A stretch of DNA of 64,000 nt, taken from the NCBI GenBank assembly GCA_017961265.1, contig JAGCXN010000036.1:1-64000 (forward strand), read 5' to 3'. The DNA is from Bacteroidales bacterium (lineage in GTDB: Bacteria; Bacteroidota; Bacteroidia; Bacteroidales; WCHB1-69). Under the pieces are notes generated by a model. It did no database searches, was not told the origin of the DNA, and was given only the letters and a program-made list of their open reading frames with translations. Below, one piece after another: positions 9,965-18,811 of this stretch (its first letter is position 1; every line of letters starts with the position of its first letter). The position numbers were made by a program, and so were the translations under genes.

Positions 9965-12583
9965 TTGACAAGAAACCTACGCAATACACTGACAATCATA
10001 ACGATAATGCTACTTTGCATCGTCGGTCAGGCGCAGGTTGTGCTCACCTCTGACGACACCGTATCCCATTTTCAGATCGATTATGCCAATCCTGTCACTT
10101 TTGAGATCGGAGGCATCACCACTTCAGGCGACGGCAATCTCGACCAGAGAATGCTCCTTTTCCAAGTGGGTGATCAGATTGAAATTCCTGGAGAAAAGAT
10201 TTCCAAAACCATAAAAAAACTTTGGAGCACAGGTCTTTACGAGAACATCCGTATCTCTGTCACCAAGACCGTAGGCAACACCGCCTTCCTCGACATATAC
10301 TTGGAGGCGCGTTCCCGTATGCTCGCCTTTGCCTTCGTGGGTGCAAAGAAAAATGAGGAGACGGATCTCCGCGAAAAACTCAAGATTTCGCAGGGCAATA
10401 TCGTCAACGACAATCTCAAGACCACCTGCATCAATCTGATCAAGGATTTCTACATTGACAAAGGGTTTTATAACTGTGACGTGATTGTGGAAGAGAAGGC
10501 AGACGACAAAGTCAGCCGCGCCGTCAACCTCTATTTCCACATCAACAAAGGAAAGAAAATCAAAATTGACCGCATCTCCTTCTATGGCAACGACCATGTG
10601 TCGGACGCCAAGCTGCTGAAGGCAATGAAAAGCACCAAAGAGCGGTTTCACTTCACCCCGTTCTACAAGGCCGACACCGTCCTTGCCTATATGTTCCGCC
10701 ATCCTGAATATTACCGTTCGAAGGACATCATCGAGCATTTGGGCGACTATTTCGCCGGACGTGTAAATCTGCGCATTTTCAAGGCTTCTAAGTTCATACA
10801 AGGTGTTTACGAAACTGACAAATCAGCGCTTATTGACAAGTTCAACGAACTTGGCTACCGTGACGCCTACATTGAGAAGGACACCTTCTACATTGATGGG
10901 AACTACGCCTATATTGACATCCATGTTAACGAAGGGCCGCAATATTACTTCCGCAATATCGATTTTGTGGGCAACACCAAATACCCCACCGATCTACTGC
11001 GGCAAATACTGAACATTGAAAAGGGTGACGTTTACAACCAGAAACGGCTGATGGAGAACATCAGCATGAACCAGGATGGAAACGACATCAGTTCGTTGTA
11101 TATGAACGATGGATACCTTTTCTTCTATGCCAACCCGACAGAAGTACTGATTGAGGGTGACTCCATCGACATTGAGATCCGTATCCGTGAAGGACAGCAG
11201 GCCACCTACAACAAGATTACGGTCAGTGGCAACACAAAGACCAACGACAACGTCATCCTCCGGGAGGTGACGACGATTCCAGGGCAGATGTTTAACCGTG
11301 CCGACATCATCCGCTCACAACAAGTGCTGCTTTCCACCGGTTACTTCAATCAGGAGAAGATGGACGTGCGCCCAACCCCCAATGAGGCGGACGGCACTGT
11401 CGATATCGAATACGTGGTGGAGGAGACCTCGTCCGACCAGTTGGAATTGTCCGCAGGTTACGGAGCTACCGGTTTGGTACTGAGCGCCGGTATTTCCTTC
11501 AACAATTTCTCATTCAAGAAATTCTTCAAAAAAGAAGCGTGGAAGCCGATTCCCTCCGGCGACGGCCAAAAACTTTCATTACGAGTTTCTATCAGTTCCA
11601 AATGGTACCAATCGTATAGTTTCACCTTTGTGGAGCCATGGCTGGGCGGTAAAAAACCGAACACACTCTCTGCCAACGTCTATTATCAGTTGCAGACCAA
11701 CGGCTATGCCCGTGCCGATGCCCTCTACGGCGTACTCCGCGTTATCGGTGCCAACGTCACTTTCGCACGCAAACTGAAATGGCCCGACGATTACTTCCAA
11801 GTCTCCCACAGCTTCATCTACCAATATTATAATGTAAAGAACTTCCAGAACATTTTCGTTTTCAGCAACGGTTACGCAAACAATATCAGCTACAAGTTCA
11901 TGATCACGCGTAACTCCATCAGTGCGCCGATATACCCGCGAGAAGGTTCCGAGATCACCTTCTCCGTGCAGCTCACGCCCCCCTACTCCGCTTTCACCAA
12001 CAAGGACTACTCCGCCGCCACAGACCAGGAAAAATACAAGTTCCTTGAATTCCACAAATGGAAGTTCAACGTGTCGTGGTTCACGAAGATAGTCGATAAC
12101 CTTGTGCTGAACGTCCGTCTGAAAACCGGCTTCATCGGCTGGTACAACAAACAGATCGGTGCTCCGCCATTCGAGCGTTTCTACCTCGGCGGCGACGGTC
12201 TCTCCAGTTGGGCGCTCGACGGCCGCGAAATCATCGGCATGCGCGGTTATGATGACAGCGCGCTGACCCCGATGGAGGACGGTACGGAGGTGGGTGGTAC
12301 CATCTTCAACAAATTCACCGCCGAACTGCGCTACCCCATCACATTGAATCCGAGTGCCACCATCTACGTCCTCGCTTTCGCGGAGGCGGGCAAGGCGTGG
12401 ATTGACAAACGCAAATACTCCCCATTCAACCTGTATAAGTCTGCCGGACTCGGCATCCGTATCTACTTGCCGATGTTCGGCCTGCTCGGCTTCGACTGGG
12501 CCTACGGCTTCGACACTCTGCCCGGCGAAAAGAACGCCAGTGGCAGCCACTTCCACATCTCTATCAACCAATCCATTGACTAA
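9965..12583 (+). CDS. bamA: Outer membrane assembly factor BamA
   Basis: 872 residues. Inserts beta-barrel proteins into the outer membrane. Signal peptide of about 23 residues ends at GQAQ. Several POTRA domains follow (about 45-450; e.g. IEIRIREGQQATYNKITVSG), then the 16-stranded barrel with the GFIGWYN, ERFYLGGDG and MRGYDD segments (the last like the conserved lid-loop VRGF/Y motif) and a barrel end close to the C-terminus. The best start is TTG 9965: the first in-frame ATG (10007) would cut the signal peptide to about 10 residues. First gene of an operon with three skp-like genes and tatD. Confidence 0.93.
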   Translation: MTRNLRNTLTIITIMLLCIVGQAQVVLTSDDTVSHFQIDYANPVTFEIGGITTSGDGNLDQRMLLFQVGDQIEIPGEKISKTIKKLWSTGLYENIRISVTKTVGNTAFLDIYLEARSRMLAFAFVGAKKNEETDLREKLKISQGNIVNDNLKTTCINLIKDFYIDKGFYNCDVIVEEKADDKVSRAVNLYFHINKGKKIKIDRISFYGNDHVSDAKLLKAMKSTKERFHFTPFYKADTVLAYMFRHPEYYRSKDIIEHLGDYFAGRVNLRIFKASKFIQGVYETDKSALIDKFNELGYRDAYIEKDTFYIDGNYAYIDIHVNEGPQYYFRNIDFVGNTKYPTDLLRQILNIEKGDVYNQKRLMENISMNQDGNDISSLYMNDGYLFFYANPTEVLIEGDSIDIEIRIREGQQATYNKITVSGNTKTNDNVILREVTTIPGQMFNRADIIRSQQVLLSTGYFNQEKMDVRPTPNEADGTVDIEYVVEETSSDQLELSAGYGATGLVLSAGISFNNFSFKKFFKKEAWKPIPSGDGQKLSLRVSISSKWYQSYSFTFVEPWLGGKKPNTLSANVYYQLQTNGYARADALYGVLRVIGANVTFARKLKWPDDYFQVSHSFIYQYYNVKNFQNIFVFSNGYANNISYKFMITRNSISAPIYPREGSEITFSVQLTPPYSAFTNKDYSAATDQEKYKFLEFHKWKFNVSWFTKIVDNLVLNVRLKTGFIGWYNKQIGAPPFERFYLGGDGLSSWALDGREIIGMRGYDDSALTPMEDGTEVGGTIFNKFTAELRYPITLNPSATIYVLAFAEAGKAWIDKRKYSPFNLYKSAGLGIRIYLPMFGLLGFDWAYGFDTLPGEKNASGSHFHISINQSID

Positions 12584-12642
12584 AATATAATAAAATCGAC
12601 GTTTTTACGTTGTATATCGCGCAATTTCAAAAATCACATACT

Positions 12643-13182
12643 ATGAAAAAAAGCATTTTAACCGCCATCATCGTTGCCTTTCTGGCACTTCCTGTGTTCG
12701 GCCAAAAGTACGCCTATATCGACTCTGAGTACATTTTGAGCAATATGCCCGACTACACAGAGGCTCAGGCTGAACTGGACCGCCTCGCCACCGAATGGCA
12801 ACAGGAAATCGAACGGAAATTCGCCGAAATCGACGCTATGTACAAAAAATACCAGACGGAAGCCATCACCCTTCCTGACAACATGAAGCAAAAGCGCGAG
12901 GAGGCTATTATCAATGCGGAAAAAGCGGCGAAAGACCTCCAGAAAAAACGCTTCGGCACCGACGGTGACCTTTTCAAAAAAAGAGAAGAACTCGTAAAAC
13001 CCATCCAAGACAGAGTTTTCACCGCCATTGACGAATACGCCAAAGAAAAAGGCTATGCCTTCGTGTTCGATGTCGCCGGCTCCATGACCATTATCTACGC
13101 CGACCCCAAATGGGACATCAACGACCAGATTATGCAAAAATTGGGCGTGACAGCACGAGACAAAAATGAAGATGACGATTAA
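12643..13182 (+). CDS. OmpH/Skp-family periplasmic chaperone (copy 1)
   Basis: 179 residues from ATG 12643 (an in-frame TTG at 12610 lies before the signal peptide). Signal peptide ends VFGQ. YAYIDSEYILSNMP opens the family domain, then a long helical hairpin rich in Glu, Lys and Gln, then IIYADPKWDIN near the C-terminus and an acidic tail. Skp binds unfolded outer membrane proteins as they leave the Sec translocon and passes them to BamA, the gene just upstream. Gap of 59 nt to bamA, 17 nt to the next copy. Confidence 0.9.
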   Translation: MKKSILTAIIVAFLALPVFGQKYAYIDSEYILSNMPDYTEAQAELDRLATEWQQEIERKFAEIDAMYKKYQTEAITLPDNMKQKREEAIINAEKAAKDLQKKRFGTDGDLFKKREELVKPIQDRVFTAIDEYAKEKGYAFVFDVAGSMTIIYADPKWDINDQIMQKLGVTARDKNEDDD

Positions 13183-13199
13183 TACCATATTATTATAAA

Positions 13200-13694
13200 A
13201 TGAAAAAAGGACTTTTATTACTTGCAGCCATTGTGCTGACCTGCACTACTACGTTCGCCCAGAAATATGGACACGTGAACACACAGGAGATCTTTGCCGC
13301 CATGCCCGGCGCCGACTCCCTCCAAATCAAGTTGAAAGCATTTGAGACCGAACTAACCGACATCTACACCGGAATGGTCAGCGAATTCCAGACCAAAAAG
13401 GAAAAATTCGACCAAGAGGCCGGCACCATGTCCTCCACCGTCCGCCAGTATCGCGAGAAGGAACTGATGGACCTCCAGCAACGCATCATGGAGTTCCAAG
13501 AGGGTGTTCAAAGTGACATGCAAGAGAAACAATTGGAGTTGATGCAGCCCTTCCAAGACAAGATTCTCAAAGCTATTGAAGATGTGGCCAAAGAGAACGG
13601 CTTTGCCTACATTTTCGACACACAGGTTCTTCTCTATTCCGAAGGCGGCGAGGATGTTAGCGCATTGGTTAAAAAGAAACTGGGTATCAAATAG
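13200..13694 (+). CDS. OmpH/Skp-family periplasmic chaperone (copy 2)
   Basis: 164 residues. Signal peptide ends TFAQ. YGHVNTQEIFAAMPGADS begins the OmpH domain; a coiled-coil hairpin follows (about 45-125), and the end is KKKLGIK. It shares the layout of copies 1 and 3 but its tail has YSEGGED in place of YADP. Eight nt separate it from copy 3, so the three genes are one operon. Tandem OmpH copies after bamA are usual in Bacteroidota; division of labour is unknown. Confidence 0.9.
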   Translation: MKKGLLLLAAIVLTCTTTFAQKYGHVNTQEIFAAMPGADSLQIKLKAFETELTDIYTGMVSEFQTKKEKFDQEAGTMSSTVRQYREKELMDLQQRIMEFQEGVQSDMQEKQLELMQPFQDKILKAIEDVAKENGFAYIFDTQVLLYSEGGEDVSALVKKKLGIK

Positions 13695-13702
13695 TTAAAA
13701 AA

Positions 13703-14209
13703 ATGAAAAAAATTATTCTTATCCTAGTTGTCTTTGTTGCTGGACTTTTCTGCAACGAGTTGAACGCGCAGAAAACCAAGTTCGGTCATGTGGACTATGC
13801 CGGTATTATTGAATTAATGCCCGAAACCGACAGCGCACAAGTGGCCGTCAAGCAGCTGAAAGCCGACCTTGAGGCCGAGGCAGGCGTGATGCAGCAAGAA
13901 TTCCAAGCCAAATACGAAGATTTTGCCCAAAAGCAGGCCACTTATAGTCCTGCCGTTGCAAAGGTGAAACAGAAAGAATTGGAGGACATGTACCAGCGGC
14001 TACAGGCTTTCGCTGAAGGTGCCCAGAGCCAGATACAGGCCAAGCAGGTAGAACTGCTCGAACCCGTCCAGCAAAAAGTGCTTGATGCCATCAAAGAGGT
14101 GGCTAAAGCGGAAAATTTCACCTACGTTTTCGATATTTCAACCGTGGCTTACGGGTGGGACACCACCGACCTCACCGATAAGGTGAAGGCAAAATTAGGA
14201 GTCAAGTAA
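13703..14209 (+). CDS. OmpH/Skp-family periplasmic chaperone (copy 3)
   Basis: 168 residues. Signal peptide ends LNAQ. Mature start TKFGHVDYAGIIELMPETDS is closest to copy 2; the helical hairpin and the ending VKAKLGVK match as well, pointing to a duplication. The stop codon overlaps the tatD start by one base (TAATG), so translation is likely coupled. Confidence 0.9.
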   Translation: MKKIILILVVFVAGLFCNELNAQKTKFGHVDYAGIIELMPETDSAQVAVKQLKADLEAEAGVMQQEFQAKYEDFAQKQATYSPAVAKVKQKELEDMYQRLQAFAEGAQSQIQAKQVELLEPVQQKVLDAIKEVAKAENFTYVFDISTVAYGWDTTDLTDKVKAKLGVK

Positions 14210-14988
14210 TGGAATTCATCGATTCGCACGGACACCTATACAAGGAGTATTACGAAGACTTCGACGAGGTGGTGAGCCGTGCCGTGAACGCGGGCGTGAC
14301 CAAGGTGGTTTTGCCTTGCGTAACTTCACAAAGCTTAACCGATATTTTCGATGCTGTGGAACGATATCCGCAGCATCTTTTTCCGTTAATAGGGCTGCAT
14401 CCAACAGACATTCCCGAAGACTACGAGCGTGAACTGGCCGTTCTTGAGGGCTTCCTTGACGACCCGCGCGTGGTCGGCATCGGCGAGATCGGTATGGACC
14501 TGTACCACACCACCGAAACGCGGGAGGTGCAGAAAATCGTGTTTGCCCGCCAGTTGGAGTGGGCCTGTGAGCGGCATCTGCCCGTTTCGATGCACATCCG
14601 CAGCGCCTATCCCGACGCGCTGGAAATCCTCAAGCGATTCTCGGGCAGCGGACTGAAGGGAATCCTGCACTGCTTTTCGGGCGGCATCCAGGAAGCGCAA
14701 TGGGCCGTGAAAGAAGGTTATCTGCTCGGGGTGGGCGGTGTAGCCACATTTAAGAACAACAAATTGCAGGACATTATCAAGGAAGTGGGATTGGAACACA
14801 TTGCGTTGGAGACCGACTGCCCGTTCCTTGCACCTGTCCCCTACCGCGGCACCCGCAACGAAAGCGCCTACATCCCCATCATCGCGCAAAAAGTAGCCGA
14901 CATCTTCGAGTGCCCCATTGAGCACGTGGCGGAAGTCACGACGGCAAATGTGCTGGCGCTACGGAAAAGTGAAAAGTATAAAGTATAA
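14209..14988 (+). CDS. TatD-family metal-dependent hydrolase
   Basis: 259 residues, cytoplasmic TIM-barrel nuclease/hydrolase. Metal ligands visible: DSHGHL (H7, H9), GEIGMD with E93, MHIR, HCFSGG and ETDCPFLAP with the conserved Asp. Members act as DNases or D-aminoacyl-tRNA deacylases; the substrate is not evident here. The last residues (KSEKYKV) and the stop codon are encoded inside a heptamer repeat array, so the tail is probably recent and unconserved. Last gene of the bamA operon. Confidence 0.9.
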   Translation: MEFIDSHGHLYKEYYEDFDEVVSRAVNAGVTKVVLPCVTSQSLTDIFDAVERYPQHLFPLIGLHPTDIPEDYERELAVLEGFLDDPRVVGIGEIGMDLYHTTETREVQKIVFARQLEWACERHLPVSMHIRSAYPDALEILKRFSGSGLKGILHCFSGGIQEAQWAVKEGYLLGVGGVATFKNNKLQDIIKEVGLEHIALETDCPFLAPVPYRGTRNESAYIPIIAQKVADIFECPIEHVAEVTTANVLALRKSEKYKV

Positions 14989-15012
14989 AGTGAAAAGTAT
15001 AAAGTAAAAGGT
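14964..15012. repeat. Heptamer tandem array, 7 units (RWAAAGT)
   Basis: Units GAAAAGT or ATAAAGT run from 14964 to about 15012. The tatD stop codon (14986-14988) lies within the array. Confidence 0.85.
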
Positions 15013-15043
15013 TGCCTACGCACATACCCCCTCTTCAAACCTA

Positions 15044-15141
15044 TTACTTATCACCTTTCACCTTTCACCTATCACCTATCACCTATTACCTTTTGCCTAT
15101 CACCTATCACCTTTTACTTGTCACCTATTACCTATTATACC
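15044..15141. repeat. Heptamer tandem array, about 14 units (TYACCTW)
   Basis: Fourteen consecutive 7-nt units, most TCACCTA or TCACCTT, some TTACCTA or TTGCCTA, drifting at the ends. The complement of this motif matches the array at 59846-59894. Confidence 0.9.
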
Positions 15142-15208
15142 TTATACGAAACCACCGATAGCCGCCATAATATGACGGCTCTATCTAATGAACTTCTTAG
15201 CTTCATCA

Positions 15209-15240
15209 CTTGATAAACTAAAATTTTTTTTGTACTTTTG
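15209..15240 (+). promoter_or_regulatory. kdd promoter (-33 CTTG, -7 TACTTTTG)
   Basis: -7 box TAnnTTTG at 15233-15240 and a -33-like CTTG at 15209-15212, spaced 20 nt, as in Bacteroides promoters. About 56 nt upstream of the start codon. Confidence 0.7.
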
Positions 15241-15296
15241 CGCTCGCTTTTGAAAAAGGCAGAAATTATTCATAACCATTTTAAAATAAATTAATT

Positions 15297-16370
15297 ATGC
15301 AGAAAAAAGGTAACAAATACGGTACCCACCGTGTCATCGAGCCGAAGGGAGTTCTTCCGCAGCCGGCCAACAAGTTGGACAACAACATGGACGAGATTTA
15401 CGACAATGAAATCCTCATTGACGTCCAGACTCTGAACATCGACTCCGCATCCTTTACCGATATTCACAACTATGCCAAGCAGCAGGCTGGCGAAGGCGCT
15501 TCCGTTGAAAAGATCATGGAAGAGGTCAAGAAGGAGATGCTCCTCAATGTGGAACTGCAGGGCAAGCACCGCAACCGTCGTACCGGTTCTGGCGGTATGC
15601 TCCTCGGCAAGGTGGAAAAGATCGGTGACGCTCTGAAAGGCAAAATCGACCTCAAAGAAGGTGACCGTATCGCTACCCTCGTCTCCCTCTCCCTCACCCC
15701 GCTCCGCATTGACGAGATTCTCGAAATCCGTCCCGAAGTGGATCAGGTGGACATCAAGGGTAAGGCTATCCTGTTCGAGAGCGGCATCTACGCCAAGATT
15801 CCGACCGACATGCCCGAAAAGCTCGCTCTGAGCGCCCTCGACGTGGCCGGTGCTCCCGCACAGACCGCCAAATTGTGCCAGTATGGACAGACTGTCCTCA
15901 TCCTCGGCGCCGGTGGTAAGAGCGGCATGCTTTGCTGCTACGAAGCCAAAAAGCGCGTCGGTGTCACTGGTAAGGTCATCGGTATTGCCAACAGCCCGAA
16001 GAGCACCCAGCGTATCAAGGACCTCGGTTTCTGCGACGTGGTGGAATCCGCCGCCGGCATGACTCCCGTTCAGGTTTACGAAATGGTGGAAAGACTCACC
16101 GACGGCAAGATGGCCGATGTAACCATCAACTGCGTCAACGTTCCGGATCAGGAAATGACCGCCGTGCTCTGCACGAAGGACGACGGTATCGTCTATTTCT
16201 TCAGCATGGCCACCAGCTTCACGAAGGCTTCCCTCGGTGCGGAAGGGATCGGCAGCGACGTGAACATGATCATGGGTAACGGCTACACCAAAGGTCACGC
16301 CGAATTCACCCTCCAGGAACTCCGCGAAAGCCCCGAACTCCGCAAGATCTTCGAAGAACTTTACGCATAA
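15297..16370 (+). CDS. kdd: L-erythro-3,5-diaminohexanoate dehydrogenase
   Basis: 357 residues. Oxidatively deaminates 3,5-diaminohexanoate to 3-keto-5-aminohexanoate in lysine fermentation to acetate and butyrate. The N-terminus (YGTHRVIEPKGVLPQPANK) and the NAD-binding LILGAGGKSG (201-210) are typical of Kdd. Length fits (about 345 in Fusobacterium). The other lysine-fermentation genes (kamA, kamD, kamE, kce, kal) are not in the window, so the gene is either displaced from its cluster or works with genes elsewhere. Own promoter and terminator: monocistronic and, by its codons, well expressed. Confidence 0.85.
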   Translation: MQKKGNKYGTHRVIEPKGVLPQPANKLDNNMDEIYDNEILIDVQTLNIDSASFTDIHNYAKQQAGEGASVEKIMEEVKKEMLLNVELQGKHRNRRTGSGGMLLGKVEKIGDALKGKIDLKEGDRIATLVSLSLTPLRIDEILEIRPEVDQVDIKGKAILFESGIYAKIPTDMPEKLALSALDVAGAPAQTAKLCQYGQTVLILGAGGKSGMLCCYEAKKRVGVTGKVIGIANSPKSTQRIKDLGFCDVVESAAGMTPVQVYEMVERLTDGKMADVTINCVNVPDQEMTAVLCTKDDGIVYFFSMATSFTKASLGAEGIGSDVNMIMGNGYTKGHAEFTLQELRESPELRKIFEELYA

Positions 16371-16387
16371 TACAACCCATATCCAGC

Positions 16388-16423
16388 AAAAGGAGCGGCA
16401 GAACCAGCCGCTCCTTTTCTTTT
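16388..16423 (+). terminator. Rho-independent terminator of kdd
   Basis: A perfect 12-bp stem (16388-16399 with 16407-16418), 7-nt loop, followed by a T-rich tract 17 nt after the kdd stop. Confidence 0.93.
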
Positions 16424-16442
16424 AATCTGAGACAAGAGACCA

Positions 16443-17369
16443 ATGGACATCACCGCCTACGAATGGCACATCATCGCCAACCCGACCCTGCTGAACGGCA
16501 AGCGTGCCGAAACCGCAAAAGCCATCTTTACCGAACTGGGAAACAGGAACATCCGTCACACGCTGCACGCTGCTGACGGCGGCGAATGGAGCGGTCAGAC
16601 GGCTGAACGGCTCTGCCGTGAGGGACAGCGCCACCTGATGATGGTCGGCGGTGACGGCAGCATCAACAACGTCATCAACGGGATTTACCAGTCGGGAGTG
16701 GACACGGAGACGGTCAACCTCGCCATCATCCCGCTCGGCACCGGCAACGACTTCTGCCGCACGCTCGGCTATCCCGAGGCGAAAGCGTTCCCCAACTTCC
16801 TGCAAAACGGCGAGTTCCGTCCAACGGATGTAGGCCTCGTGGAGACCGTCGTCAACGGTGAAGTGACGGCACAACGCCGGTTCATCAACATTGCCGGCTT
16901 TGCCTTCGACGCGGCGGTCATCAATGAGACCGTACAGGGCAAGCCGAAGCTATTCCCCGATGCGGTCTATCTCCTGAAGCTGGTGAAAGTGCTGTTCAGC
17001 TACAAGGCCACCCGTGTGAACGTCACCACGGCGGCGGGCAGTTACAGCGAGGACATTTTCACCATCGCGTGCGGAAACGCGCAGTACAACGGCAACGGGA
17101 TGCGTCAGTTGCCGATGGCCGACCCGCACGACGGGATGCTCGACCTCGTCACCATCCGCAACCTCAGTCGGCTGAAAGTGGTGGCCAACGTCAAGAACCT
17201 GTTCTCCGGCAAGCACATCACCATGCCTGAAGTGACAGTGACCCGCACGCCCTTCGTCGAGCTCACCTCCGAACAGCCCCTATTAGGTGAGGTCGAGGGC
17301 GAAATGCTCACCACCGGAAATTACAGAATACGGATGGAGGAGAAGAGGATTAACATCCTGCAAGAATAA
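16443..17369 (+). CDS. Diacylglycerol kinase-family lipid kinase (YegS/DgkB type)
   Basis: 308 residues, soluble or peripheral. Phosphorylates a lipid alcohol with ATP. The nucleotide motif GGDGSINNVINGI (69 onward) and PLGTGNDFCRTLG are intact, as are the C-terminal GNAQYNGNGM and DGMLDLV. Usual length for the family. Substrate (diacylglycerol or another lipid) cannot be told; phospholipid genes pssA and psd are in the window, and pssA is the second gene downstream on the other strand. Ends 5 nt before a convergent gene. Confidence 0.9.
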   Translation: MDITAYEWHIIANPTLLNGKRAETAKAIFTELGNRNIRHTLHAADGGEWSGQTAERLCREGQRHLMMVGGDGSINNVINGIYQSGVDTETVNLAIIPLGTGNDFCRTLGYPEAKAFPNFLQNGEFRPTDVGLVETVVNGEVTAQRRFINIAGFAFDAAVINETVQGKPKLFPDAVYLLKLVKVLFSYKATRVNVTTAAGSYSEDIFTIACGNAQYNGNGMRQLPMADPHDGMLDLVTIRNLSRLKVVANVKNLFSGKHITMPEVTVTRTPFVELTSEQPLLGEVEGEMLTTGNYRIRMEEKRINILQE

Positions 17370-17374
17370 CAAAA

Positions 17375-17971
17375 TCACCTCACCAGATGTTTCGCCAGCC
17401 ACGCCTCATCATTGGGGTTCTCGTATGTGGCGATTTTGTCAAAAACCTCGTTCACTGAGGTGGCCGACAGCAACAGTCCGTGATGGAACGGACGGAGAAA
17501 ACCAGCTTCTTCAAATTTCGATAATTGATTTAGCAAACCATCGTAATATCCGAAAGCATTGAGAATTACGACAGGTTTCTGATGGAGTCCAAGTTGGGCA
17601 TCCGTCAGAATTTCGAACAGCTCGTCCATCGTGCCGAAAGAGCCAGGCAGGGCGACGAAGGCATCGGCCAGTTGTTCCATCATCTGCTTCCGTTCGCTCA
17701 TGCTTTTCACCCGCACCATCTCCGTAATATTGTCGGCGACGACCACGCTATCGGTAAAAATCTGGGGCATAATGCCGACCACGCAGCCGCCACGCTGCAT
17801 CGAGGCCTCGGCTGCCGCCCGCATCAGTCCGAGACGGGCACCACCGTAATAGAGCGTCAGCCCCAATTCGGCACAGCGGGCTCCGAAGTCGGCGGCCAGC
17901 TGGACATACCGCGCATCATTCCCTTCTTGGGAACCGCAAAAGAGAGCCAATGACTTGATATTAAGCTGCAT
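17375..17971 (-). CDS. LOG-family protein (TIGR00730; cytokinin riboside monophosphate phosphoribohydrolase-like)
   Basis: 198 residues from ATG 17971, which overlaps the 3' end of pssA by 11 nt; longer in-frame starts lie inside pssA. Rossmann-like nucleotide hydrolase family that cleaves the N-glycosidic bond of nucleoside monophosphates. Motifs: FCGSQEG, YYGGARLGLM (41-50), SERKQMM (92-98) and PGSFGTMDE (109-117). The usual PGGxGTxxE motif has Ser for the second Gly, and GLMG reads GLMR. Real bacterial substrates (AMP and relatives) are likely; a hormone role is not implied. Confidence 0.85.
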   Translation of the reverse strand: MQLNIKSLALFCGSQEGNDARYVQLAADFGARCAELGLTLYYGGARLGLMRAAAEASMQRGGCVVGIMPQIFTDSVVVADNITEMVRVKSMSERKQMMEQLADAFVALPGSFGTMDELFEILTDAQLGLHQKPVVILNAFGYYDGLLNQLSKFEEAGFLRPFHHGLLLSATSVNEVFDKIATYENPNDEAWLAKHLVR

Positions 17972-18677
17972 ATAAAGAATGTTTAAAAGGAAGTCGGGCC
18001 AATGAAGTGAGGATGTAGGCCAGAATAATGATCGGGAACGCACCGAAACGGAAAATGATGAACAGCACCAGCGAAACGGCAAGGAAGATATAGCGGATCA
18101 TATTCTCCTTGAATTTCAAATTCTTGAATTTCAGCGAAAACATCGGAAGGTCAGTAACCAAAAGCACAGCAAAGCAAAGGGATAGTGCAAGTACAAGCCA
18201 GAAGTTGTTAAGGACAGCGATACGTTGCGCCGAAAAGTGGAGGAAGCCAATGAACATCGCATTGGCGGGCGTGGCCAGACCGCGAAACTCGGTATGCTGC
18301 CGCTCGTCGTGGTTGAACTTGGCGAGGCGGAAGGCTGAAAAAGCGGGAATCACAAAGACCAGATAGGGCAAGAAGGCCGCGAACCCTTCGCGCAGATCCG
18401 GCGCCAACTCCTGAAGCAGCTGGTTTAGAAAGACAAAAAGGATAATGGTGGGGGCCACTGCGAAGGAGACAATATCGGACAGGGAGTCCATATCCACGCC
18501 CATCGGAGAGCTGACTTTCAGCATACGTGCGGAAAAGCCGTCGAAAAAATCAAAAAATGCGGATGCAAGAATCAGGTAGGATGCAAGCTGCAAATTTCCG
18601 GCTGTGGCACACAAAATGGAGAGGCAGCCAGAAATCAAATTACAGCAGGTAATAAGGTTTGGAATGTTTTTTCTCAT
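17961..18677 (-). CDS. pssA: CDP-diacylglycerol-serine O-phosphatidyltransferase
   Basis: 238 residues, integral inner-membrane enzyme making phosphatidylserine. The CDP-alcohol phosphatidyltransferase signature is complete: D43, D46-G47, A50-R51, G60, D64 and D68. Six or so hydrophobic helices follow; two hydrophobic stretches make up the C-terminus. In many Bacteroidales pssA is next to psd, but here psd is 32 kb away (50233). Has a -7 box at 18694-18701 and is followed by the overlapping LOG gene. Confidence 0.95.
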   Translation of the reverse strand: MRKNIPNLITCCNLISGCLSILCATAGNLQLASYLILASAFFDFFDGFSARMLKVSSPMGVDMDSLSDIVSFAVAPTIILFVFLNQLLQELAPDLREGFAAFLPYLVFVIPAFSAFRLAKFNHDERQHTEFRGLATPANAMFIGFLHFSAQRIAVLNNFWLVLALSLCFAVLLVTDLPMFSLKFKNLKFKENMIRYIFLAVSLVLFIIFRFGAFPIIILAYILTSLARLPFKHSLYAA

Positions 18678-18693
18678 TTCAGAAATTTGGCGG

Positions 18694-18701
18694 CAAAGGT
18701 A
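18694..18701 (-). promoter_or_regulatory. -7 promoter box TACCTTTG
   Basis: TAnnTTTG box 17 nt upstream of the pssA start. Confidence 0.65.
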
Positions 18702-18769
18702 CGTTTTTTTTCACATTTTTTTGTGTATAATTTCAATAAAAAAGAGCGACCCAATGGTCAGGGAAAAAG

Positions 18770-18777
18770 TATCTTTG
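18770..18777 (+). promoter_or_regulatory. -7 promoter box TATCTTTG
   Basis: TAnnTTTG box 34 nt upstream of the GTG start of the EnvC-like gene. Confidence 0.65.
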
Positions 18778-18811
18778 CAAATTGAAAAAATATATTTAAT
18801 TTGTACGCAGC

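Larger units (their letters stand above)
14989..15296. other. Intergenic region tatD-kdd (308 nt)
   Basis: Holds the end of one heptamer array, a second longer array (15044-15141), an imperfect hairpin (about 15156-15186, GATAGCCG paired with CGGCTCTATC, no U run) and the kdd promoter. No open reading frame of coding quality seen. Confidence 0.7.

Noticed and set aside
15044-15141. Possible CRISPR array
   Set aside because: Units are 7 nt with no spacers and no cas genes nearby; it is a simple tandem repeat.
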